A stretch of DNA of 14,667 nt from CAZSWR01 sp964610885 (GCA_964610885.1 CAZSWR010000086.1:1-14667), one strand, 5' to 3'; counted from the stretch's first letter, positions 1-6,441 are shown. The notes: generated by a model not told the origin, from the sequence alone. Numbers and translations are program-made.

Positions 1-88
1 TGCATGCATCGCAGCTTTTTTTTATGAGCACGTAGTTGTCATAATCAATATTAATATAATATTTTTGTATTGTGTTTTAGTGTGTATT

Positions 89-265
89 TACCGCGCGAGC
101 GGTTGTTATATTGTAGCATTATGTTGAGTTTTCAGATACTATTCCGCGTAGCGGATGTTATATGTATAATTGCTTGATTTTAGCAGCGCTTATACAACAA
201 CCGCTATGCGGTATAACATGCACGGAATACACTACTGCTACAATACAACAACTGCTAAAGCGGTA
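89..265. repeat. Four-hairpin interspersed element, copy A (BIME/MITE-like)
   Basis: A 177-bp element built from four related hairpin units in inverted symmetry. Outer left unit 89-116: stem ACCGC/GCGGT, 4-nt loop, then the tail TGTTATATTGTAG. Inner left unit 142-168: stem TCCGC/GCGGA, 3-nt loop GTA, tail TGTTATAT. Inner right unit 191-214, inverted: stem ACCGC/GCGGT, 3-nt loop. Outer right unit 238-265, inverted: 4-nt loop, one G-T wobble in the stem. The outer units form terminal inverted repeats of about 30 bp (roughly 25 of 30 matching). Spacing between outer and inner units is 23-25 nt on both sides. A second full copy lies at 6242-6417. No transposase is inside. The architecture is seen directly; a mobile or REP-like nature is inferred. 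Confidence 0.85.
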
Positions 266-364
266 TCAGAAAGTAAAGATATTGTTTTTGCTGGAAGGTT
301 ACAAACGCTGCAAAGTCATCCGATGTGCTTTGGAATGCACAATTATTTTGTTTTCAACATTTAT

Positions 365-395
365 TTTGAAATACACTTTTTATATGCTAATTTTG
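365..395 (+). promoter_or_regulatory. Bacteroidota-type sigma-A promoter for serC
   Basis: TTTG at 365-368 and TAATTTTG at 388-395 are separated by 19 nt. This matches the known Bacteroidota consensus of a -33 TTTG and a -7 TAnnTTTG box. It predicts a transcript start near 402, about 46 nt before serC. It is a sequence match only. Confidence 0.55.
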
Positions 396-447
396 CTTTA
401 GGCTGTAGAAGTATTTCTCAAACAGTTTTTTAATTAGGAGTTTATTA

Positions 448-1524
448 ATGACAAGAGCACATAACTTTAACGCCGGTCCGGCAGTGCTTCCCCTGAAAGT
501 TGTGGAAGAAACCCGCGACGCAGTTAACAATTTCAATAATCTCGGCATGTCCATCATGGAAATCAGCCACCGCTCCAAAGACTTCGATGTAGTGATCAAA
601 GAAGCCCAAAGCGATGCACTGAAAATCATGGGACTTAGCGACGATTACTACGTAATCTTCGTCGGCGGTGGTGCAAGCCTCCAATTTGCAATGGTGCCGA
701 TGAACTTCATGCACAAAAAAGCCGACTACCTTGTTACCGGCGAATGGGCCACGAAAGCTCACAAAGAAGCCAAACAATTTGGCGAAGCAGTAGCAGCAGC
801 CTCATCGGCAGATGCTAACTTCAACTACATCCCGAAAAACGTTAAATGGTCTGACGATGCCGACTACGTGCACATCACCACCAACAATACAATCTATGGT
901 ACTCGCGTTACCGAAATCCCTAACGTCGGCAAGCTCCGCTACGTTGCCGATATGTCCTCCGATTTCCTTAGCCGCGAAATGAATTATTCGCAATTCGACC
1001 TGATCTACGCCGGCGCACAGAAAAACATCGGTCCCGCAGGCGCCACGATGGTCGTCGTGAAAAAAGAATGGCTCGAAACTGCAAACTCGAACATCCCCAC
1101 GATGCTCAAATACAAAACTCACGTGGACAAAGAGTCGCTCTTCAACACTCCGCCATGCCTCCCCATCTTCGTGATCCATCGCACATTCAAATGGATCATG
1201 GAACAGGGCGGACTCGCAGCAGTCGAGAAAGTAAACAACCACAAAGCAGGTATCGTTTACAATGCTATCGACACCATGAACGATTTCTACAAAGGCTCGG
1301 TGAAAGATGCAATCGACCGTTCGATCATGAACATCACTTTCAACCTGCCCACGCCCGAACTGGAAGCAAAATTCATCGACGAAGCCAAGAAGCAGAACAT
1401 GATCGGGCTCAAAGGCCACCGCTCGGTTGGCGGTATCCGCGCCTCGGTGTACAATGCCTGCCCCACCGAATCCTGCGAAGCACTCGCAAACTTCATGGCA
1501 AAATTCTACAAAGAGAACAAATAA
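448..1524 (+). CDS. serC: Phosphoserine aminotransferase
   Basis: SerC is a cytoplasmic PLP enzyme that transfers the amino group of glutamate to 3-phosphohydroxypyruvate to give O-phosphoserine, the second step of serine synthesis; many SerC enzymes also serve vitamin B6 synthesis. The 358-residue length is normal for the family. The N-terminus has the typical NFNAGPA signature (residues 6-12), the SIMEISHRS stretch at 35-43 and the GGGAS phosphate/PLP-binding loop at 73-77. AGAQKNIGPAG contains the PLP lysine, K192. The C-terminal GHRSVGGIRASVYNA segment is intact. The ATG at 448 is supported by AGGAG at 436-440, 7 nt upstream. The gene appears monocistronic: promoter at 365-395 and terminator at 1579-1608. 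serA is not adjacent in this window. Confidence 0.97.
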   Translation: MTRAHNFNAGPAVLPLKVVEETRDAVNNFNNLGMSIMEISHRSKDFDVVIKEAQSDALKIMGLSDDYYVIFVGGGASLQFAMVPMNFMHKKADYLVTGEWATKAHKEAKQFGEAVAAASSADANFNYIPKNVKWSDDADYVHITTNNTIYGTRVTEIPNVGKLRYVADMSSDFLSREMNYSQFDLIYAGAQKNIGPAGATMVVVKKEWLETANSNIPTMLKYKTHVDKESLFNTPPCLPIFVIHRTFKWIMEQGGLAAVEKVNNHKAGIVYNAIDTMNDFYKGSVKDAIDRSIMNITFNLPTPELEAKFIDEAKKQNMIGLKGHRSVGGIRASVYNACPTESCEALANFMAKFYKENK

Positions 1525-1540
1525 ACAGATCAATCGTTTG

Positions 1541-1564
1541 TGCACGGCATGCCGTGCCCCTACA
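1541..1564. repeat. REP-like palindrome, GCACGG family, left arm degraded
   Basis: GCACGGCATGCCGTGC at 1542-1557 is a perfect 16-bp palindrome followed by CCCTACA. The right arm reads into CCCCTAC, the complement of the GTAGGGG head seen in the better copy at 5591-5616, while the left arm has lost that head. It starts 17 nt after the serC stop codon. GTAG-headed palindromes are typical REP sequences handled by RAYT transposases. Confidence 0.8.
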
Positions 1565-1578
1565 GATAAGAATCAGAC

Positions 1579-1608
1579 AAAGCCTACTCCGAAATGGAGT
1601 GGGCTTTT
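1579..1608 (+). terminator. Rho-independent terminator of serC
   Basis: AAAGCCTACTCC (1579-1590) pairs with GGAGTGGGCTTT (1596-1607) over 12 bp with one G-T wobble and a 5-nt loop (GAAAT). The 3' arm runs into TTTTGTTT. It sits 55 nt after the serC stop codon. Confidence 0.85.
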
Positions 1609-2067
1609 GTTTATGAAGGCGGTGGTTTATCCTCTTTTTTTGTTTGGATATATCGTAAATATTTATATATTGTTTACTTGAACAATTTGAAATTGTGTGT
1701 TTGATTCCACTCCCCCGGCCCCATAAGCGCTAACTTATAATTCTGGCTGGTACTGCCTCTTCCGACGCCTTTTCTCACAGCCGAACTTCTGGCTTATCCT
1801 CTTCCAATTTTTAACTGTGTTTGTAAGCCCTATATGTGGACAGGCGGCATTTACGATTTCTCTACTTATGAACTTGAATTCGCGCCATAGGCATCTATCT
1901 GACTTTTTTATTGGTTGGCATTGGGTATCCCCATGGGGAAAAAATCAAACTTTCGTCTGATATGTGTTGTACGAGTAATGCTACGAACATCTTCCCATTC
2001 ATGGTCGATTTGAACTGTCTCCAAACAAATTGTTATGGAACACAACTCCTTCCCTCTCGGCCGCGAA
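1609..2067. other. Intergenic region, no convincing gene
   Basis: This is the roughly 460-nt space between the serC terminator and the convergent EamA gene. No ORF with a start codon and family signature is visible. One minus-strand frame is open for 69 codons (1738-1944, stop at 1735-1737). It has no ATG and a very basic C-terminus with a run of arginines and lysines. It could be a gene remnant or chance. A short palindrome CCCCATGGGG lies at 1929-1938. No clear terminator for the minus-strand permease gene was found here. Confidence 0.5.
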
Positions 2068-2955
2068 CTATTCGAAGATGAATAGCATCGCGACGCCGCC
2101 GACGGCTACGAACGCGCCTACTATTGCCTTCCAGGACAATCGTTCGCGATGGAAATAGTGCGACATGGGCAGCATGAATATTGGCGGGAGCGCCATGATG
2201 GTGGAAGCAATTCCGATTTTCGTGTGCATAATGGCCAGGAAACTTGACGAAATGCCCAAGAATGGCCCGATGATAGAGCCAAGCACAACCAATCCAAGCG
2301 CTTTCCGGTCGCGGGCGAACACGTTGAATACCTTCGCACCTCTGGCAAATAGAACCACTGGCAACATCATCAGTACGGACGAGAAAACTCTGGCAAATGT
2401 CCCAACCATCCAATGCAGGCCACCAGACTCGTAAGCCATTTTCGACAGGAGCAGGCCAGACGCCTGGCAAACCGCAGCCATAATACCAAAGAACAGCCCT
2501 TTTCGCGTCATTTTGAATTTGGTTGTCCCGTCTTCGGTATCCTCCATCACCACCATACATATCCCAGCGATGGTAATGGCAATCCCTGCAATCCCCCACC
2601 AGGACAGATCCTCGCCGAGGACGAAGAAGCCAAGAATGGCAGACAGCACCGGGTTCGACGAAAGAAGCAACATGCCGTACCTCGGGCCGATTTGCTCGTA
2701 CGAAGAAAAGAGAAACTGGTCGCCGATTGCCAAACCAATCAGCCCGCTGAGCGAGAGCAGGAATATCTGGTACATCGAAAGCGAATAGTCCACCCCGCTG
2801 ATCAGGATGGCCAGGGCAAGCAGCACGGATGCGCTAATCAGCCGAGAGATGTTTACAGTCGTGGCGCCGATTCGGTGCGAGGCAGCCGAAAAAACGAAAC
2901 CCGTGAATGACCACAAAATGGCAGCCGAGAGTGCTGCTAATTCACCAAGGTACAA
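2068..2955 (-). CDS. EamA/DMT-family inner-membrane permease
   Basis: A 295-residue protein made almost wholly of hydrophobic helices, consistent with the ten-TM drug/metabolite transporter fold built from two EamA repeats. The first repeat opens with LGELAALSAAILWSFTGF, and the second starts near residue 150 with KGLFFGIMAAVCQASGLLL. Members export or import small metabolites such as amino acids; the substrate cannot be read from sequence. The start at 2955 is a TTG, chosen because AGGAG lies 7 nt upstream (minus strand, 2967-2963) and the frame begins directly with the first TM segment. The stop of panC is only 13 nt upstream, so the two are probably co-transcribed. A pantothenate-related substrate is conceivable from context only. 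Confidence 0.9.
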   Translation of the reverse strand: MYLGELAALSAAILWSFTGFVFSAASHRIGATTVNISRLISASVLLALAILISGVDYSLSMYQIFLLSLSGLIGLAIGDQFLFSSYEQIGPRYGMLLLSSNPVLSAILGFFVLGEDLSWWGIAGIAITIAGICMVVMEDTEDGTTKFKMTRKGLFFGIMAAVCQASGLLLSKMAYESGGLHWMVGTFARVFSSVLMMLPVVLFARGAKVFNVFARDRKALGLVVLGSIIGPFLGISSSFLAIMHTKIGIASTIMALPPIFMLPMSHYFHRERLSWKAIVGAFVAVGGVAMLFIFE

Positions 2956-2968
2956 CTATTTGCTCCTA

Positions 2969-3820
2969 TTAAAGTTTAATCAATTCGTTGTCAATCAAAC
3001 GTGTTTTCCCGATGAACGCTGCGGCAAGTAGGACAATTTCGCTACCGGGGCTGAAAGTGTCCGGTTCGTCGAGCGTCAGGGCGTCGGCAGCGCGGCCGTA
3101 GTCCAGCCTGAAAAGCGGTTCTGTCGCCATTTCGTCGGCGATAATTTTGTTGATTGCAGCGCGATCGGCCAACCCGCCACGAATAGCCTCGGCGGCCTTC
3201 GTAAGCGATGCGTGGAGCCTGGGCGCGGCTGCGCGTTCCGGCTGGGTCAGGTACGTGTTGCGCGAGCTTTTGGCCAATCCGTCCGATTCGCGAATGGTGG
3301 GAGCGATGAAGATTTCAATTGGGAAATTCAAATCGCGCACCATGCGCCGAATGACGAGCGTCTGCTGGTAGTCCTTCTGGCCGAACACAGCGACATCGGG
3401 CAATACAATATTGAAGAGTTTCGAGACCACGAGCGAGACTCCATCGAAATGCGTGGGGCGAGTGCTGCCTTCGAATTTGTTCGTTACGCCGGAGACCGCA
3501 ACGCTGGTGCTATTGCCGCCATCATACATTTCCGCGGCTTCGGGCGCGAATAGTATGTCCGTACCGTTTTCCTCGGCCAATCGCGAATCCTTGGCGAAAT
3601 CGCGAGGGTATTGCTCGTAGTCTTCGTTGGGGCCGAATTGGGTGGGATTGACGAACAGAGTCGTTACCACGCGGTCGGACTTGGCGCGGGCGGCGTGCAT
3701 GAGCGAAGTATGGCCCTCGTGCAGGAAGCCCATAGTGGGCACACAACCGACCCGAAGCCCGGAGCGGGAGCACTCCTTGGAGTACGCTTGCATTTCTTTT
3801 ATAGTCTTAATAATTTCCAT
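2969..3820 (-). CDS. panC: Pantothenate synthetase (pantoate--beta-alanine ligase)
   Basis: PanC condenses pantoate and beta-alanine with ATP, through a pantoyl-adenylate, to give pantothenate, the precursor of coenzyme A; it is cytosolic. The 283 residues match the family length. PTMGFLHEGH (28-37) is the HIGH-type ATP-binding motif. FVNPTQFGPNEDYEQYPR (56-73) and FGQKDYQQ (146-153) are family signatures. DGLAKSSRN (180-188) corresponds to the KMSKS-like loop; the position usually holding Met or Leu is Lys here. The C-terminus ends with the usual TRLIDN segment. The ATG at 3820 has no obvious Shine-Dalgarno sequence. panB and panD are not nearby. Confidence 0.97.
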   Translation of the reverse strand: MEIIKTIKEMQAYSKECSRSGLRVGCVPTMGFLHEGHTSLMHAARAKSDRVVTTLFVNPTQFGPNEDYEQYPRDFAKDSRLAEENGTDILFAPEAAEMYDGGNSTSVAVSGVTNKFEGSTRPTHFDGVSLVVSKLFNIVLPDVAVFGQKDYQQTLVIRRMVRDLNFPIEIFIAPTIRESDGLAKSSRNTYLTQPERAAAPRLHASLTKAAEAIRGGLADRAAINKIIADEMATEPLFRLDYGRAADALTLDEPDTFSPGSEIVLLAAAFIGKTRLIDNELIKL

Positions 3821-3900
3821 AGTTATTCAATTTCTGCAATAAAAAAGAAAGCAAATTACATAGTAGTCCATCAAAAAAAAAGGGAAATGATAAAAAAGTA

Positions 3901-3932
3901 TTTGCCTGGTTCGCGATTTGTGTTTATTTTTG
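3901..3932 (+). promoter_or_regulatory. Bacteroidota-type promoter for tRNA-His
   Basis: TTTG at 3901-3904 and TATTTTTG at 3925-3932 are 20 nt apart, matching the TTTG/TAnnTTTG consensus. The predicted start near 3939 lies a few nt before the mature tRNA 5' end at 3944, as expected for a stable RNA promoter. Confidence 0.6.
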
Positions 3933-3943
3933 TATTCCCTTAT

Positions 3944-4017
3944 GGCGGGGGTAGCTCAGTTGGTAGAGTCCCAGATTGTGGCTCTGGTTGTCGCGGGTTC
4001 GAGCCCCGTTCCTCGCC
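3944..4017 (+). tRNA. tRNA-His (anticodon GTG)
   Basis: A full cloverleaf can be drawn. The anticodon stem is CCAGA (3971-3975)/TCTGG (3983-3987), with a 7-nt loop holding GTG at 3978-3980. The D-arm is GCTCAGTTGGTAGAGT, and the T-arm GCGGG/CCCGT encloses TTCGAGC. The acceptor stem 3945-3951/4010-4016 has two G-T wobbles. G3944 serves as the extra G(-1), paired to C4017 (C73), the identity element of tRNA-His. CCA is not encoded. A promoter lies just upstream and a terminator 6 nt downstream, so it is a single-gene unit. Confidence 0.96.
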
Positions 4018-4022
4018 CCCCG

Positions 4023-4054
4023 AAAAAAGCCCTTGGTATTCCTGGGGCTTTTTT
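4023..4054 (+). terminator. Rho-independent terminator of tRNA-His
   Basis: AAAAAAGCCC (4023-4032) pairs perfectly with GGGCTTTTTT (4045-4054) around a 12-nt loop, ending in a T tract. It starts 6 nt after the tRNA. Confidence 0.9.
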
Positions 4055-4565
4055 CCAATATAAGGCATCTAATTCGACGTCGCTTTTCTTTTTGTAATTT
4101 CGCTACACTTGAAAAATAATTGCTCTTCTCTGTTTTATATGGATGCAGTCCACGTATAATTTCGAGCAAAGGAAAGTCGAGAATGAATGATACCGAGCGA
4201 GCGGTTGTTGTATTGTAGATGTTGTTTCTCACGTGCAAGTCATACCGCGCGAGCGGTTAAATTATGGTAGAAAGCCGAATTCTTTAAAATAGGCTTACCT
4301 CGTAGAGGTTAAATTTTTTGACATGGTATAGTAGAGCTTTCACTTTGATAAATTGATTTTTTTGATTTAGAACCTTGATGAGTGCGATTTAGCGAATATT
4401 CTGTTGCACCGGACGGGAAAAAAGAATAATGTATATCGGACCATCAGGGCGCGCGAACAAGTTAATTTGAATTAGGAAGATTATAGGCTTTGAAATGGCG
4501 GCCAGCTCTGCAACGAATTCAAAACAATTCTAAACTGCTTATCAATACTTTGAATAGAGGAAAAC
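4055..4565. other. AT-rich intergenic region downstream of tRNA-His
   Basis: About 510 nt without a supported gene. It contains the partial hairpin-repeat cluster at 4191-4315. The rest (4055-4190 and 4316-4550) shows no ORF, RNA fold or clear promoter that I could recognise. The last bases (ATAGAGG, 4554-4560) are the ribosome binding site of the next gene. Confidence 0.6.
4191..4315 (+). repeat. Partial, rearranged hairpin-repeat cluster (copy C)
   Basis: Three units of the family seen at 89-265 and 6242-6417, all in the same orientation. Unit 1 (4191-4218) has the full outer-unit tail TGTTGTATTGTAG but a weakened stem (ACCG/CGGT, since the fifth base is A). Unit 2 (4243-4257) has stem ACCGC/GCGGT with loop GCGA, then TAAATT instead of the usual tail. 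Unit 3 (4296-4315) has stem ACCTC/GAGGT, loop GTA, also followed by TAAATT. The first two are 24 nt apart, as in the full copies. No inverted right half is visible. Confidence 0.75.
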
Positions 4566-4943
4566 ATGAGTAATACATATTATTTGAAAATAAAAGCTGA
4601 GGAAAAATACTATACATTAATCAACTCAATCCTTGGGGTTGAAGCAAACAATACGATATATGGATGGAATTACGAAGTCAATGTCAATGGTAATGACCAG
4701 CCATATGATTTTATTAATGAATTTTGTAATTTGCTTGATGGAAAGTATGAAGAATTAAATCTCTTAGGGATTGAAAGAGATGATATATCTATCTGGAAGT
4801 TATACGCTTACGACCAGCAATGCAACATGGAGTTCGGCCCTAAGGAAATGAAAAGATTAGGAGATAATGGATTGACTCTTTGCATATCTTGTTATGAAAC
4901 GGGCGAAAGCGATGATGATGAAGACGATATTGAAGATTGGTAG
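4566..4943 (+). CDS. Small acidic protein, DUF4279-like
   Basis: 125 residues, no signal peptide or TM segment, ending in a very acidic tail (DDDEDDIEDW). The layout resembles DUF4279 proteins: an N-terminal strand (YYLKIKAEE), an ILGVEAN turn, a WNYEV strand, a central helix with DFINEFCNLLDGKYEEL, and a C-terminal segment in which KEMKRLGDNGLTLCISCYE matches the family's pattern of a helix followed by a final strand. The function of DUF4279 is unknown; some members sit near toxins and may be immunity proteins, but no toxin gene is seen here. The ATG at 4566 has a good ribosome binding site (ATAGAGG, 4554-4560). Codon use is AT-rich compared with serC and the motility genes, which fits an acquired origin. 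Confidence 0.75.
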   Translation: MSNTYYLKIKAEEKYYTLINSILGVEANNTIYGWNYEVNVNGNDQPYDFINEFCNLLDGKYEELNLLGIERDDISIWKLYAYDQQCNMEFGPKEMKRLGDNGLTLCISCYETGESDDDEDDIEDW

Positions 4944-5050
4944 AACTGACAATCATTTTTCCTTTCTTTGGGCTTTGAAACTCAGCCCAATATTGGCACT
5001 ACCCAACTGTGCGAATATCAGGAAGGAGCCGAGTGGGGCATCTCACAGGA

Positions 5051-5082
5051 TTTGCGCGCTTCAGTTGTTCCCAGTAATTTTG
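5051..5082 (+). promoter_or_regulatory. Possible Bacteroidota-type promoter for the lipoprotein gene
   Basis: TTTG (5051-5054), 20 nt, then TAATTTTG (5075-5082). It is an exact consensus match, but the implied transcript start (about 5088) would fall at or after the GGAGG ribosome binding site at 5083-5087. Either the mRNA is nearly leaderless or the match is chance. Confidence 0.3.
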
Positions 5083-5092
5083 CGGAGGTCTT

Positions 5093-5545
5093 TTGAAAAT
5101 TATTCTATTTCTAACTGTATTGTTTATTGTTACTTCTTGCTCGAAGCCATTTCGAAGCAACGTGATTGTCAAAAACGAATCGTCTATGGTGTTTTGTGTT
5201 TCGTGCGAAGTTGCATCAAGTTATGGAGTTATGGGCAACCTTGAATTGGCTGAAATCCGGGTAGGTGATTCAGCACTCTATTCAAGTATTGCAGGAAGCA
5301 GGAACTCAGTTAAACATCAAATAGACAATTTCGAAGATTCATCTTTGCATTTTGTTTTCTATCGTTTGCTTTCAAACGACAATGGTAGGTTGCGCTTCGA
5401 AAGGCACAAGTACTTCGTTATAAAACGTAAGTTTGATGAATTGGAAAAGAGTAATTGGCATCTGGTGCTCACCGACTCCATGATTCCCAAAGAATACTTG
5501 AAAAGCATCGCGGATACTACTTCAATTAGCTTTTATAGGAAATAA
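5093..5545 (+). CDS. Small putative lipoprotein, no recognised family
   Basis: 150 residues. The N-terminus is a clear lipoprotein signal: MKIILFLTVLFIVTSC, with a hydrophobic core and lipobox VTSC, Cys16 being the likely acylated residue. The rest is a soluble domain with alternating hydrophobic and polar residues, several basic stretches (FERHKYFVIKRKF) and no motif I recognise. The start is TTG at 5093, supported by GGAGG at 5083-5087 and by the signal peptide starting there. It follows the DUF4279-like gene by 149 nt on the same strand. An REP-like palindrome starts 46 nt after its stop. It is probably anchored in the outer membrane facing the periplasm; the function is unknown. Confidence 0.75.
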   Translation: MKIILFLTVLFIVTSCSKPFRSNVIVKNESSMVFCVSCEVASSYGVMGNLELAEIRVGDSALYSSIAGSRNSVKHQIDNFEDSSLHFVFYRLLSNDNGRLRFERHKYFVIKRKFDELEKSNWHLVLTDSMIPKEYLKSIADTTSISFYRK

Positions 5546-5590
5546 ATAAGCAATTTTGTATTAGCCTTATGCGGTGGTGGGGTTGTCCCT

Positions 5591-5616
5591 GTAGGGGCAC
5601 GGCATGCCGTGCCCTG
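5591..5616. repeat. REP-like palindrome, GCACGG family, near-complete
   Basis: GTAGGGG at 5591-5597 leads into a perfect 20-bp palindrome (5595-5614) centred on GGCATGCC. The right arm ends CCCTG rather than CCCCTAC, so the GTAG head has only a partial partner. It shares its core and one GTAGGGG-type arm with 1541-1564. Confidence 0.85.
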
Positions 5617-5851
5617 ATTTCGATGACCACTCTTTATTCCAATTCATAGGATTTAAGTTTAATATATTCTTTGATCTCAAACATTTCTTTCTCATTGCGA
5701 ATTATATGTTCGTAATAATTTCTTTGCCAAACGTGCAATATTGATGAATTCTCTTTAAACCATTTTGTTACGCTTTTTCAATCCTTTAATAATCGATCCT
5801 ATTGAATAAGGAATTATCTTTTGAAATTGGTTTTCCTGGGGTTCTATATGT

Positions 5852-5881
5852 TGTAGGGGCTCAAAATTTTGAACCCCTACA
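5852..5881. repeat. REP-like palindrome, GGTTCAAAA family, inside the RAYT frame
   Basis: A GTAGGGG head, centre TCAAAATTTTGA and a CCCCTAC tail form a 28-bp palindrome (5853-5880) with one mismatched pair, extended by a T-A pair outside. It is read in frame by the RAYT segment as VGVQNFEPLQH, between the HUH motif and the tyrosine motif. The same family occurs at 6071-6104 and 10500-10533. Confidence 0.88.
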
Positions 5882-6070
5882 TTTTGTGGGCCGTTAACAA
5901 TTATTATCAAATGCACATGGTTGGGCATAATGCAATAATTATCGATCTCGGTTAATGGGAAATGAATTGGGATATACTCAATACATTTTTCAACAAATTT
6001 ACCACCGGTATCCAAATACATGTGTTGTTGTATGGGTTCAAAATTTCGTTGAGATTCAATATGTTTTTGT

Positions 6071-6104
6071 AGGGTTCAAAATCTTGAACCCCATTTTGAA
6101 CCCT
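6071..6104. repeat. Nested palindromes of the GGTTCAAAA family in the RAYT pseudogene
   Basis: AGGGTTCAAAAT (6071-6082) and ATTTTGAACCCT (6093-6104) are perfect 12-bp inverted arms. Inside, GGGTTCAA (6072-6079) can instead pair with TTGAACCC (6084-6091). A further degraded half copy (GTATGGGTTCAAAATTTCG) lies near 6030-6048. The first RAYT frameshift falls at the edge of this cluster. Confidence 0.8.
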
Positions 6105-6241
6105 GATTTTATTAATTTCCCCGAACAAATGCTCTCGCTTATGCGTACAAATAGTTATAAAATAAGGCTCTATAACGTTTTGTGTGGGTACATGGCCCAA
6201 ACATCAATCTGAGCGAATTGTAAAAATCAAAATGATATTAG

Positions 6242-6417
6242 TACCGCTCAAGCGGTTGTTATATTGTAGTAATATAATATGTTTTTCACGATAGATTTCG
6301 CGTAGCGAATGTTATATATGGATGGTTGATTCTGTAGTATTCTATACAACAACCGCTACGCGGTATGAATTGCAGTGGGTAAACTACTGCTACAATACAA
6401 CAACCGCTAATGCGGTA
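6242..6417. repeat. Four-hairpin interspersed element, copy B (BIME/MITE-like)
   Basis: 176 bp with the same plan as the copy at 89-265. Outer left unit 6242-6269: ACCGC/GCGGT, loop TCAA, tail TGTTATATTGTAG. Inner left unit from 6296: stem TTCGC/GCGAA, loop GTA. Inner right unit 6343-6366, inverted: loop TAC. Outer right unit 6390-6417, inverted: loop TAAT. Outer-to-inner spacing is 26 nt on the left and 23 nt on the right. The spacers are also partly conserved between copies, for example CTACTGCTACAATACAACAA before the last unit. It lies 41 nt upstream of the RAYT pseudogene. Confidence 0.85.
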
Positions 6418-6441
6418 TCACACATTTCTTTTTCGGCCGTT

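Larger units (their letters stand above)
5634..6200 (-). pseudogene. REP-associated tyrosine transposase (RAYT) pseudogene, frameshifted
   Basis: RAYTs are single-domain Y1 HUH nucleases that act on REP palindromes. Three adjoining minus-strand segments match the family in order. Segment 1 (from about 6200) has the N-terminal strand YFITICTHKREHLFGEI. Segment 2, in another frame (about 6075-5765), has IPIHFPLTEIDNYCIMPNHV followed by HLIIIV, with the HUH pair HVH, then QKIIPYSIGSIIKGLKKR. Segment 3, back in the first frame (about 5765-5634), has KWFKENSSILHVWQRNYYEH and IIRNE, with the catalytic-type Tyr. Frameshifts lie near 6060-6080, inside a palindrome, and near 5765. The N-terminus lacks the usual first 10-15 residues, since a stop codon lies just upstream, and the end lacks the usual NP-W motif. 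The total, about 188 codons, fits an intact family member, so the decay is modest. The frameshifts could in principle be assembly errors. Confidence 0.88.

Noticed and set aside
89..265. CRISPR array
   Set aside because: The repeated units alternate in orientation and have short related spacers, there are only four per copy, and no cas genes are present.
162..433. Overlapping small ORFs with the peptide YNTTTA, also seen at 6322-6684 and on the minus strand at 3924-4238
   Set aside because: The shared peptide is only the translation of the hairpin repeat tail (TACAATACAACAAC). The frames have no ribosome binding site or family signature, one crosses the N gap and one runs antisense through the tRNA.
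802..1545. Long minus-strand ORF opposite serC
   Set aside because: It is a codon-bias shadow of serC, with no domain signature and a composition typical of antisense frames.
1700..1733. tRNA-like 3' end (GATTCC followed by a C-rich stretch)
   Set aside because: No matching acceptor, D or anticodon arms could be found upstream.
2033..2599. Minus-strand ORF overlapping the permease in another frame, and plus-strand ORFs at 2413-2910
   Set aside because: Both are shadows of the EamA gene, which has a full-length family match and a ribosome binding site.
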